Below, one piece after another: positions 1-5,809 of a stretch of 7,039 bases of DNA. This DNA is from Oscillospiraceae bacterium (GTDB lineage: Bacteria; Bacillota; Clostridia; Oscillospirales; Ruminococcaceae): NCBI GenBank assembly GCA_022511485.1, contig JAFLUJ010000092.1, positions 1 to 7,039 of the forward strand, read 5' to 3'. Numbering within the stretch: the first letter of the stretch is position 1; each line of letters opens with the position of its first letter. The notes below the pieces were generated by a model. That model ran no database searches, had not been told where the DNA came from, and was given only the letters and a program-made list of their open reading frames with translations. The position numbers and the translations under genes were made by a program.

Positions 1-2
1 TG

Positions 3-27
3 CAATTTTGCGCACAGCGCAAAATTG
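3..27. repeat. Perfect 11-bp inverted repeat (hairpin) at left edge
   Basis: CAATTTTGCGC at 3-13 is followed by the loop ACA and its exact complement GCGCAAAATTG at 17-27. On the plus strand the stem is followed by AAAAAC rather than a T-run, so it is not a typical terminator for a gene entering from the left. The minus strand runs off the window too soon to judge. It may be a terminator read the other way, an mRNA 3'-end stabiliser, or a copy of a dispersed palindromic repeat. The inverted repeat is seen directly; its role is not known. Confidence 0.6.
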
Positions 28-65
28 AAAAACTTCTCCGCTAAATTATGATTTAGTATCACCAC

Positions 66-94
66 TTGACAAATAAGAGAAAAAAGTATATACT
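66..94 (+). promoter_or_regulatory. Sigma-A-type promoter of nrdR
   Basis: A perfect -35 box TTGACA (66-71) is separated by 17 bp from the -10 box TATACT (89-94, 5/6 match to TATAAT). Transcription would start near 101, giving a leader of about 34 nt before the nrdR ATG at 135. A second TATACT at 96-101 lies too far from the -35 to be the main -10. A 6-bp inverted repeat, CTAAAT (41-46) and ATTTAG (51-56), sits just upstream of the -35 box. Confidence 0.75.
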
Positions 95-111
95 ATATAC
101 TAAGAGTATAT
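85..111. promoter_or_regulatory. Nested palindromic operator over the nrdR -10 region
   Basis: Two overlapping palindromes share a half-site. AGTATATA-C-TATATACT (85-101) is perfectly symmetric around C93. ATATACT-AAG-AGTATAT (95-111) is a perfect 7-bp inverted repeat with a 3-bp spacer. Together they give three AGTATAT-type half-sites, covering the -10 box and the expected start of transcription, where a bound repressor would block initiation. Part of the sequence (90-99, about ATACTATATA) resembles the left half of the known NrdR box (acaCwAtATaTwGtgt), but the right half does not match. Autoregulation by NrdR is therefore possible but unproven. A GntR-family or other dimeric repressor is an alternative. 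Confidence 0.5.
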
Positions 112-134
112 TTATTACTGAAAGGACTGTTTTT

Positions 135-584
135 ATGAAATGCCCTTTTTGCGGATTTGCAGATACAAAGGTAGTGGATTCCCGTCCGGCTGACGGAAAA
201 AAACGCCGCAGACGTGAATGTACTAACTGCGGAAAAAGGTTTACTACATACGAATCGGTGGAAATGCCTGTGCTTCTGGTTCTGAAACGGGATAACTCCA
301 TCGAGATCTTTGACAGGAACAAGCTTATCAAGGGACTTTCAACAGCAGTAAAGAAGCGTCCTGTTTCTGTTGAGAATATTGATAAGATAGTGGACAGCGT
401 GGAGAGCTATTATGCAAACAGTATGCAGAATCAGATAACCTCCGCTGAAATAGGAGATATTGTTCTCCAGCATCTTAAGGAGATAGATCAGGTGGCATAT
501 GTGAGGTTTGCATCTGTATATAAGGATTTCAACGACGTGGAGAGCTTTGTAAGCATCATCTCCGAGCTGAAAGCGGATAATTGA
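135..584 (+). CDS. nrdR: Transcriptional repressor NrdR
   Basis: This 149-residue protein represses ribonucleotide reductase operons. It senses ATP/dATP through an ATP-cone and binds paired NrdR boxes on DNA in the cytoplasm; this is known for the family. Seen here: an N-terminal zinc ribbon with CPFC at residues 3-6 and CTNC at 29-32, the hallmark RRRREC (24-29) and RFTTYE (35-40), then an ATP-cone from about residue 46 to 136 with VLKRDNS, KRPVS and VAYVRFASVYKDF. The length matches the usual 150 or so residues. The ATG at 135 is chosen because it begins the conserved MKCPFC and has AAAGGA (121-126) 8 nt upstream; an in-frame TTG at 66 lies inside the promoter. The stretch between DSR and RRRREC is two residues shorter than in E. 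coli NrdR, as I recall that sequence, and carries two lysines, giving a run of six basic residues. No ribonucleotide reductase gene is in the window, so the targets lie elsewhere. Confidence 0.97.
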   Translation: MKCPFCGFADTKVVDSRPADGKKRRRRECTNCGKRFTTYESVEMPVLLVLKRDNSIEIFDRNKLIKGLSTAVKKRPVSVENIDKIVDSVESYYANSMQNQITSAEIGDIVLQHLKEIDQVAYVRFASVYKDFNDVESFVSIISELKADN

Positions 585-608
585 AGAGTATGCATTTTTA
601 ATTTTGTA

Positions 609-660
609 CCGCCGGCGAAGTTCAACCAATAGTTGAGCTTCTTTCAACCGGCGGCTTCTT
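609..660 (+). terminator. Compound hairpin after nrdR, possible weak terminator
   Basis: An outer stem CCGCCGG (609-615) pairs with CCGGCGG (648-654). Inside it, GAAGTTCAAC (617-626) pairs with GTTGAGCTTC (632-641) with one G-U wobble around the loop CAATA. TTTCAA (642-647) is an unpaired bulge on the 3' side. The tail CTTCTTGTTT is T-rich but interrupted. It could end nrdR transcription, partly uncouple nrdR from the ABC genes, or be a processing or attenuation element. The folding is seen by hand pairing; termination is inferred. Confidence 0.45.
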
Positions 661-662
661 GT

Positions 663-690
663 TTGAAATCCGGAAATATGGTAATATCAT
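663..690 (+). promoter_or_regulatory. Candidate promoter for the ABC exporter operon
   Basis: TTGAAA (663-668, 5/6 match) is followed after 16 bp by TATCAT (685-690, 5/6 match). CATAAT at 688-693 is another possible -10, but at a 19-bp distance. The site lies just past the hairpin at 609-654 and about 40 bp upstream of the ABC start at 728, which suits an independent operon promoter. Both boxes are imperfect. Confidence 0.35.
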
Positions 691-727
691 AATATGCGGC
701 GGATTTGACCCAAGGAAAGGAGTAAAT

Positions 728-2629
728 ATGGCTCTCTTTAAGAAAAAGAAAACAGAGGAAAATACAGACGAGTTCCATAAGGAATACGGCATGATAAGCA
801 ACTGCCGTTTTGTGCTTGGCAAGATAGCAAAGTACCGGAAGGCCCTGATCTTCTATCTGATAGCGGCGGCAGTGGCGGGAGCGCTGCTGTCCTATGCATG
901 GAGCTTTATCGGAAAGCTTGTCATCGACATGATACAAAAGCAGTCCGAGGATGGCAACATAAGATACCTTGTTTATCTCACTCTTGGAATGACCTTTGCA
1001 GAGCTGCTTCTCATGTGGCTGAATACGATCTCAAATATGAAGCTGGGCGTGGGATTCACATACGTGCGGCTCATGATAATCAGGGAGCGCATCGCAAAGA
1101 GCCTGTCCATGAATTACGAGGTACTTGAAGACCCGGATATGCTTGACCGTCTGCAAAAGGCGAAGCGTGCTACCGGCGGTGATTATCACGGAGTTCAGGG
1201 ACTGATGCAGTATCTGAGCCTTTCACTTACACAGGTAGTCTCCATAATTACAGCGGTGACTATCATGGTAACGTTCAATCCCCTTATAATCATTGTTGTG
1301 GCAGTGCTGGGACTTATCCAGTTCCAGTTTTTTGAGTACATACGCAAGAAAGACAAGGTGGAAATGTGGGACGCTATGGCTCCTCACTGGCGGAAGCTGG
1401 AGTATATGGACAGAGTTACCACGGATTTTTCCTATGCAAAGGATATACGTCTTTTCGGCATGAAAGGATTCCTTTCCCGTAAGCAGAAGGAGGTCTACGA
1501 TACCGAGCTGCAGCACTGGATAAAGTCCCGTCAGTACTGGATATACAACAGTATTTTCGCACATGGAATATCCCTTGTCAGACAGCTTATAATTATCGGA
1601 TGGCTTATATACGAGGCTGTCTATGGTGGACTTTCCATAAGTAATTTTGTCCTTTACATGGCAAGTGCAAACACATTTTCCGGAGCGATAAACGGTATCC
1701 TGACAAATCTTTCCGGACTTCGGGAAAGAAGCGCCCAGACAGACGATTACCGCAGCTTTATGGACATCCCTACAGACGAAAAAAAGGGGATACCTGTCCC
1801 ACGCGCGGATGGCTACAGCTTTACCTTTGAAAACGTTTCCTTCAAGTACAAGGGACAGGAGCAGTATGCTCTAAAAAATGTTGACCTCACCATAAAGGCA
1901 GGGGAGAAGCTTGCTGTTGTTGGTCTTAACGGAGCAGGTAAAAGTACATTTATAAAGCTCCTGCTGAGGCTTTATGACGTTACCGAGGGACGTATCCTTA
2001 TGAACGGCACAGATATACGGGAGTTTGACCGGGAGGATTACTACAACCTTTTTGCTCCCGCATTTCAGGACGTAATGGTGTTTGCGTTTCCAATGGCGGA
2101 AAACGTTTCAATGAAAGCTCCCGATAATACTGACAGGTCAGGTGCGGAAAAAAATCTCCGGGACGCAGGTCTGGGAGAAAAGCTGGACTCACTTGACAAA
2201 GGAGTGGACACCGAGCTTCTGAAAGTCCTGTATGACGATGGTATAGACCTTTCCGGCGGTGAGAAGCAGAAGCTTGCCCTTGCAAGGGCGCTTTACAAAA
2301 ACGCTCCCGTCATTGTCCTTGACGAGCCTACCGCCGCTCTTGACGCTCTGGCAGAGTACAGGCTGTATCAGAGCTTTGATGGTCTTATCGGAAACAGCAC
2401 GGCAGTATATATTTCCCACAGACTGTCCTCCACCCGGTTCTGTGACAGGGTAGCAATGTTCAAGGCGGGAGAAATGACAGAAACGGGAACTCACGACGAG
2501 CTTATGGCTCTTGACGGAGACTACGCGGAGATGTTCCGTGTACAGGCTCAGTATTATATCGAGGACAAGGACATTTTTGATGTCCCGGAAGATGTTCTGG
2601 AATCGGAGGTGACTGAAAATGCAGGATAA
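728..2629 (+). CDS. ABC exporter half-transporter, membrane plus ATPase domain (first of pair)
   Basis: This 633-residue fused membrane/ATPase protein should pair with the next gene product to form an exporter in the cytoplasmic membrane; the substrate is unknown. Residues 1-30 are polar with KKKK at 5-8. Six membrane helices lie near 39-60, 79-102, 162-183, 185-204, 278-300 and 303-325. KDIRLFG (238-244) lies in the cytoplasmic loop and is matched in the partner. The ATPase domain from about 363 has A-loop Y374, Walker A GLNGAGKS 399-406 (K405), Q-loop Q447, signature LSGGE 508-512, Walker B ending LDE (D532, E533) and switch H564, so all catalytic residues are intact. There is no C39 peptidase domain. 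ATG 728 is chosen because AAGGAG (717-722) lies 5 nt upstream; an in-frame TTG at 659 has no such site. The 3' end overlaps the next gene by 11 bp. The tail after YAEMFRVQAQYY is acidic. Possible cargos are a peptide, lipid or drug; context does not decide. Confidence 0.93.
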   Translation: MALFKKKKTEENTDEFHKEYGMISNCRFVLGKIAKYRKALIFYLIAAAVAGALLSYAWSFIGKLVIDMIQKQSEDGNIRYLVYLTLGMTFAELLLMWLNTISNMKLGVGFTYVRLMIIRERIAKSLSMNYEVLEDPDMLDRLQKAKRATGGDYHGVQGLMQYLSLSLTQVVSIITAVTIMVTFNPLIIIVVAVLGLIQFQFFEYIRKKDKVEMWDAMAPHWRKLEYMDRVTTDFSYAKDIRLFGMKGFLSRKQKEVYDTELQHWIKSRQYWIYNSIFAHGISLVRQLIIIGWLIYEAVYGGLSISNFVLYMASANTFSGAINGILTNLSGLRERSAQTDDYRSFMDIPTDEKKGIPVPRADGYSFTFENVSFKYKGQEQYALKNVDLTIKAGEKLAVVGLNGAGKSTFIKLLLRLYDVTEGRILMNGTDIREFDREDYYNLFAPAFQDVMVFAFPMAENVSMKAPDNTDRSGAEKNLRDAGLGEKLDSLDKGVDTELLKVLYDDGIDLSGGEKQKLALARALYKNAPVIVLDEPTAALDALAEYRLYQSFDGLIGNSTAVYISHRLSSTRFCDRVAMFKAGEMTETGTHDELMALDGDYAEMFRVQAQYYIEDKDIFDVPEDVLESEVTENAG

Positions 2630-4421
2630 TAAGGAAAACAAGCCATCCTTAAAGGTCACCGCAAAGCATTCCCTGAAATATTGCTTCGGACAGATAATGC
2701 GGTATAAAAAATCCTATCTGTTCATATCCCTTGTCAATATTCTGGTCGGAGCGGCTATCCCATTTGCAGAGATAATCTTCCTGCCTCTGCTGATAGACTC
2801 CATTCTTGATGCCAGGGATATAAAGCTGATCGCTTTTTACGGAGCGGCACTGGTAATTTCTCAGGTTCTTTTGCAGGCGCTGAACAGCTGTATCTCAGTC
2901 CAGCTTGAAAAATACGCTGACCTGTTCCTGAACGAGTCCAGCCGGGAGATCTCAAAGCTGTGCATGGAGATAGATTTCAGCCTTACCGAGGACAAAAAGG
3001 CTCTTGACCAGATAAGAAAAGCCCGGGAGGGTCTTGACTGGTCGGGAGGAACACACCAGATCTCAAGGTCGTTTTTTGAGATAATATCAAATGTCCTGAA
3101 GCTTGTGGGAGTTATCACCGTAATGGCAGTCAGCGCACCTCTGATGCTGCTCCTGATAGGAGTTATTTTAGCGGTGCAGGCAATTATCAACGCCAAGCAG
3201 AACGACATAGACATAAAGAATTTCGGAGAGCTTGCAAATATAAACCGTATTTTCGGACATATCTCCTGGGAAATGGAGGACTTCCGTTACGGCAAGGACA
3301 TACGTCTTTACAGCGCGGCGGGAATGATGCTTAATAAAGCGTCCCAGCAGATAAAGCGGCTTTCCGACTACTGGCAGAATATCAACGACAAAAAGCTTCC
3401 ACTAAATCTTCTTGACCTTGCTGCAACAGCTTTGCGGAATTTCGGTACATATACCTATCTGGGAATCCTTGTTATAGTGGGGAAGATCACGATCGGTACA
3501 TACTCTCAGCTTTTAAGTGCGGGAGGTACTCTCTATAACGCTATGCAGTCTATCGTTTACAGCTTGCAGGACATCGCAAAGCGCAGCGGATATATGTATG
3601 AGATAGTCAGGTTCATGGAGTATCCCCCTGCAATGGAAAAGGGCAGCAGGCAGACAGAAAATCTTGCCGGAGGACATGAAATTGAATTCCGGAACGTCAG
3701 CTTTACCTATCCCGGCTCTGAGGTAAAGGTGCTGCATGATGTGTCCATAAAGCTTAAAAGCGGGGAGAAGCTCTCTGTTGTAGGACTTAACGGAGCAGGT
3801 AAGACCACCTTTATCAAGCTGCTCTGCCGTCTTTATGACGTAGACAGCGGAGAGATACTTCTTGACGGAGTGAATATCCGTGAGTACGACTACGACGAGT
3901 ATATGAAGCTGTTTTCAGTGGTATTTCAGGATTTCCGTCTCCTTGCCTTTTCAGCGGCGGACAATATCCTTTTAGGGGACGAGGACGCCAATGACAATGT
4001 CGAAGGACTGTTTGAAAAGGTGGGAGTACTTGAAAAGGTAAGATCATTGCCGAAGGGCAAGGATACAATGATGTTCAAGCAGTTTGACAAGGAGGGTGTG
4101 GAGCTTTCCGGAGGTGAGCAGCAGAAGCTTGCAATAGCAAGAGCTCTTTACAAAAACGCTCCGGTTGTTATTCTCGACGAACCTACTGCCGCTCTTGATC
4201 CGGTTGCTGAGTACGAGATATACCGTCAGTTCAACGACCTTGTGGGAGGAAAAACGGCGGTGTACATTTCCCACAGATTGTCCTCCTGCAAATTCTGCGA
4301 CAGAATAGCCGTCTTTTCGGAGGGTACAATAAAAGAGTACGGACCTCACGACGAGCTTGTCCGCAAGCCTGACGGCATCTACGCGGAGATGTTCAGGGCT
4401 CAGGCACAGTATTATGTCTGA
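2619..4421 (+). CDS. ABC exporter half-transporter, membrane plus ATPase domain (second of pair)
   Basis: This 600-residue protein is a clear paralogue and the likely obligate partner of the preceding product. Six membrane helices lie near residues 33-60, 68-92, 153-173, 174-192, 265-287 and 290-315. The cytoplasmic loop carries KDIRLYS (226-232). The ATPase domain has A-loop Y364, Walker A GLNGAGKT 389-396 (K395), Q-loop Q437, signature LSGGE 496-500, Walker B ending LDE (D520, E521) and H552. The start overlaps the upstream stop by 11 bp and has GGAGGT (2605-2610) 8 nt upstream inside the first gene, indicating coupled translation and near-equal amounts. The shared ending YAEMFRxQAQYY supports a recent duplication within the family. 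Unlike many heterodimeric exporters, such as TM287/288 or BmrCD, neither ATPase site looks degenerate. The substrate cannot be told from the sequence. No clear intrinsic terminator follows directly; the first good plus-strand one is near 4880-4910. Confidence 0.93.
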   Translation: MQDNKENKPSLKVTAKHSLKYCFGQIMRYKKSYLFISLVNILVGAAIPFAEIIFLPLLIDSILDARDIKLIAFYGAALVISQVLLQALNSCISVQLEKYADLFLNESSREISKLCMEIDFSLTEDKKALDQIRKAREGLDWSGGTHQISRSFFEIISNVLKLVGVITVMAVSAPLMLLLIGVILAVQAIINAKQNDIDIKNFGELANINRIFGHISWEMEDFRYGKDIRLYSAAGMMLNKASQQIKRLSDYWQNINDKKLPLNLLDLAATALRNFGTYTYLGILVIVGKITIGTYSQLLSAGGTLYNAMQSIVYSLQDIAKRSGYMYEIVRFMEYPPAMEKGSRQTENLAGGHEIEFRNVSFTYPGSEVKVLHDVSIKLKSGEKLSVVGLNGAGKTTFIKLLCRLYDVDSGEILLDGVNIREYDYDEYMKLFSVVFQDFRLLAFSAADNILLGDEDANDNVEGLFEKVGVLEKVRSLPKGKDTMMFKQFDKEGVELSGGEQQKLAIARALYKNAPVVILDEPTAALDPVAEYEIYRQFNDLVGGKTAVYISHRLSSCKFCDRIAVFSEGTIKEYGPHDELVRKPDGIYAEMFRAQAQYYV

Positions 4422-4604
4422 CGAGAGTATGTTTCCTACAACAATCAGGAGAATTTACAGCAAAATCAACAAAATGGCATATCCGGGCTTGGCATACTAA
4501 TCAATAAAGTGATAATAATGTGAAAAACTTTCTGTCAACCTACACAAAATGTAATAAAAGAAATAAAAATGTGTGAATGTATTTTTCTTTAATTTTAAGA
4601 TTTC
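4422..4604. other. AT-rich gene-free spacer after the ABC operon
   Basis: I see no convincing gene in this stretch. A reading frame from 4577 has no ribosome binding site and a low-complexity N/I/K composition. Near-repeats GGCATAT and GGCATAC occur close together, and TGTGAA occurs at 4519-4524 and 4572-4577, an inverted match to the TTCACA at 4605-4610. There is no GC stem with a T-run, so ABC transcripts may run on into the structured region to the right. Confidence 0.5.
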
Positions 4605-4636
4605 TTCACAATTTTATCACAATTATTGAGTATAAT
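4605..4636 (+). promoter_or_regulatory. Direct repeats 11 bp apart in front of a perfect -10 box
   Basis: TCACAATT occurs at 4606-4613 and again at 4617-4624, exactly 11 bp apart. Read as hexamers this is TTCACA-N5-ATCACA. A perfect TATAAT follows at 4631-4636. No good -35 box stands at 17 bp: the nearest, TTCACA itself, is 20 bp away. Repeats with 11-bp spacing replacing a -35 box are known from PhoP-activated promoters of Gram-positive bacteria (TTAACA-like boxes), so an activator-dependent promoter is a fair inference. There is no plus-strand protein gene downstream; a transcript would enter the hairpin-rich region. Confidence 0.45.
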
Positions 4637-4757
4637 ATAAACAATAACAAAAGCAAATATCTTAAAACAAATATTCCCAATTTTCTTATTTTCATTTTCA
4701 CTCGCGAAAGCGAGGACCTTCCTTCTGCCTGTCGGCTTCACAGCCGGCAGGATCGTT

Positions 4758-4788
4758 AAAAAAGCTCCGGAAAAAATAACAGAGCTTT
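4758..4788 (-). terminator. Backup minus-strand intrinsic terminator beyond queF
   Basis: Read on the minus strand, AAAGCTC and GAGCTTT pair over 7 bp around a 14-nt loop, and the stem is followed by a run of T that includes six T opposite the A-run 4758-4763. It would stop transcripts that pass the first queF terminator. On the plus strand the same hairpin has no T-run and would only be a stem in the candidate RNA. Confidence 0.5.
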
Positions 4789-4877
4789 AATTGATAACTG
4801 CCGTCCGCGTGAGCTATGGAATACTGTATCATCCGTGGGCGGCACTCCAAAAATAATCTGCTTTGCAGTTGATTTAA

Positions 4878-4910
4878 AGCCGGGATCGTTATGACCCCGG
4901 TTATTTTTTG
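4878..4910 (+). terminator. Plus-strand intrinsic terminator
   Basis: AGCCGGG (4878-4884) pairs with CCCGGTT (4896-4902), with one G-U pair, then an A-C mismatch, then TC/GA around the loop GTTAT. The tail TTATTTTTTG (4901-4910) is T-rich. It would end the candidate RNA or ABC operon read-through. On the minus strand the A-C mismatch becomes a G-U pair, but there is no good T-run there. Confidence 0.6.
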
Positions 4911-4923
4911 TGCAGTTTATTGT

Positions 4924-4950
4924 AAAAAAAACGTGAGCCGAAGCCCACGT
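4924..4950 (-). terminator. Strong intrinsic terminator of queF (UUCG loop)
   Basis: On the minus strand the RNA reads ACGUGGGC-UUCG-GCUCACGU: an 8-bp stem with one G-U wobble and the very stable UUCG tetraloop, followed by a run of eight U (opposite 4924-4931). It begins only 5 nt after the queF stop codon at 4956-4958. Confidence 0.9.
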
Positions 4951-4955
4951 TTTAA

Positions 4956-5453
4956 TCACCTGTTATCCACTTTTTCGGGATAAAGGTCATGGTGCGTAAG
5001 ACGCTCCACCGCTACCTGTTCCCACATAGTGCCCTTTTTTCCGTAGTTGCAGTAGGGGTCTATGGAAATTCCTCCCCGGGGAGTGAATTTTCCCCAGACC
5101 TCTATATATTTGGGATCCATGAGCTTTATCAGGTCTTTCATGATGATGTTCATGCAGTCCTCGTGGAAATCCCCATGGTTGCGGAAGCTGTAAAGATAAA
5201 GCTTAAGGGACTTGCTCTCCACCATTCTTTCAGCAGGAACATAGGAGATATACACCGTGGCAAAATCCGGCTGTCCTGTTATGGGACAAAGACTTGTAAA
5301 CTCCGGACAGTTGAATTTTACGAAGTAGTCGTTTTCCTGATGCTTGTTTATAAAGGTTTCCAGCACCTCCGGGGCGTAATCGTCCGGATATTTTGTTTTC
5401 TGGTTACCAAGGAGGGAAATTCCCTCTGTTTCTTTTTCTGTTCGTCCTGACAT
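4956..5453 (-). CDS. queF: NADPH-dependent 7-cyano-7-deazaguanine reductase (preQ1 synthase) QueF
   Basis: QueF reduces the nitrile of preQ0 to the aminomethyl group of preQ1 with two NADPH, a cytoplasmic step in making queuosine for tRNA wobble position 34. The 165-residue length is that of the single-domain Bacillus YkvM type. Seen here: TSLCPITGQPDF with the thioimide-forming Cys56 and the general acid Asp63, the family motif ESKSLKLY (79-86) that binds NADPH, and GDFHED with Glu98 for substrate binding. The conserved end HHDLYPEKVDNR is present, so the gene looks complete and active. ATG at 5453 has GGGAGG (5461-5466) 7 nt upstream. The gene begins 26 nt after the stop of the upstream minus-strand gene. 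It ends at a strong terminator. queC, queD and queE are not in the window. No preQ1 riboswitch fits in the short leader. Confidence 0.97.
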   Translation of the reverse strand: MSGRTEKETEGISLLGNQKTKYPDDYAPEVLETFINKHQENDYFVKFNCPEFTSLCPITGQPDFATVYISYVPAERMVESKSLKLYLYSFRNHGDFHEDCMNIIMKDLIKLMDPKYIEVWGKFTPRGGISIDPYCNYGKKGTMWEQVAVERLTHHDLYPEKVDNR

Positions 5454-5478
5454 TTTAAAGCCTCCCTGTTAAAAATAA

Positions 5479-5484
5479 ATTATA
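5479..5484 (-). promoter_or_regulatory. Possible queF -10 box (TATAAT)
   Basis: A perfect TATAAT on the minus strand overlaps the TAA stop of the upstream gene and would start transcription about 19 nt before the queF ATG. No good -35 box lies 16-18 bp upstream, but an imperfect palindrome (5497-5512, GGATAAAG and TTTAATCC) lies there. It may give queF its own promoter, or may be chance in AT-rich DNA. Confidence 0.3.
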
Positions 5485-5809
5485 GTCTGCTGTTAAGGAT
5501 AAAGTTTAATCCATCATTCAGATTTTTAATAATCTCTTCTGTTGAACTGCTTTCATTATCATGGTATAGATAAGCATAAGGCTGATTTAAATCTTTTCCT
5601 TTATCCAAAGCAATAAATTCAACAAAACGATATGGTTGAAATTCTGTATCATTGACCGTTAACTGAGCAATGAATTTATCTGTTTCAAAATTGACTATAA
5701 ATCCGCTCTCTTTATCGGACACAATTTCAATGCTTACCGTATTTTTATGATACTCTGAAATCCTGAAAACCCATTTATGTACTTCCTGCATAACAATGTC
5801 AAGCTGCAT
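5480..5809 (-). CDS. Hypothetical protein, 109 residues
   Basis: I do not recognise this protein. It is small, acidic and soluble-looking, with no signal peptide or membrane helix. It alternates likely beta strands in the middle (VSIEIVSDKESGFIVNF, then KFIAQLTV) with a final helix (TEEIIKNLNDGLNFIL). An aromatic segment YRFVEFIAL precedes PYAYLYHDNE near residues 76-85. The start at 5809 is preferred because AAGGAGAG (5815-5822) lies at proper distance; an upstream in-frame ATG at 5833 has no ribosome binding site and would add eight residues. It lies 57 nt after the ankyrin-like gene and 26 nt before queF on the same strand, so the three may be cotranscribed. A weak promoter pair (TTCAAA 5861-5866, TAAAAT 5837-5842, minus strand) exists in the gap. 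Size and setting resemble small immunity or accessory proteins, but this is only a guess. Confidence 0.75.
   Translation of the reverse strand: MQLDIVMQEVHKWVFRISEYHKNTVSIEIVSDKESGFIVNFETDKFIAQLTVNDTEFQPYRFVEFIALDKGKDLNQPYAYLYHDNESSSTEEIIKNLNDGLNFILNSRL

Larger units (their letters stand above)
4643..4910 (+). ncRNA. Candidate structured RNA or structured 3' UTR
   Basis: Four hairpins follow the TATAAT at 4631. They are CTCGC-GAAA-GCGAG (4701-4714, GNRA loop), CCTGTCGGCT/AGCCGGCAGG (4728-4751, 10 bp, loop TCAC), AAAGCTC/GAGCTTT (4761-4788, 14-nt loop) and an 11-bp stem TGCCGTCCGCG/CGTGGGCGGCA (4799-4809 with 4834-4844). A terminator hairpin closes the region (4878-4902). Three pairs, one in the second hairpin and two in the 11-bp stem, are G-U on the plus strand and would be A-C mismatches on the minus strand, so plus-strand RNA is favoured. 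I do not recognise an Rfam family. It may be an independent RNA of about 270 nt or the 3' UTR of the ABC operon. The exact 5' end is a guess from the -10 box. Confidence 0.4.

Noticed and set aside
66..134. Upstream in-frame TTG extension of nrdR
   Set aside because: It begins inside the -35 box of the promoter, has no ribosome binding site, and adds residues not found in the NrdR family.
659..727. Upstream in-frame TTG start for the first ABC gene
   Set aside because: AAGGAG at 717-722 points clearly to the ATG at 728, and the extra residues would cover the candidate promoter.
4510..4540. Minus-strand promoter with TTGACA at 4532-4537
   Set aside because: The -35 box is perfect but the best -10 at a normal distance is a poor match, and it would only drive antisense RNA into the ABC gene.
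4701..4751. Small SRP RNA on the minus strand, suggested by a GGAAGG stretch
   Set aside because: The conserved SRP core and hairpin are not present; only a short purine word matches.
4577..4759. Small plus-strand reading frame of 60 codons
   Set aside because: No ribosome binding site, low-complexity N/I/K/F composition, and it runs across the operator-like repeats and hairpins.
4756..4959. Minus-strand reading frame of 67 codons from a GTG
   Set aside because: It overlaps the queF stop and reads through two terminators; no ribosome binding site.
4989..5450. Plus-strand reading frame opposite queF
   Set aside because: Antisense shadow of a clear QueF gene; its protein has no recognisable family and no start signal.
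5454..5479. preQ1 riboswitch in front of queF
   Set aside because: Only 26 nt lie between genes, and the expected stem and A-rich tail are absent.
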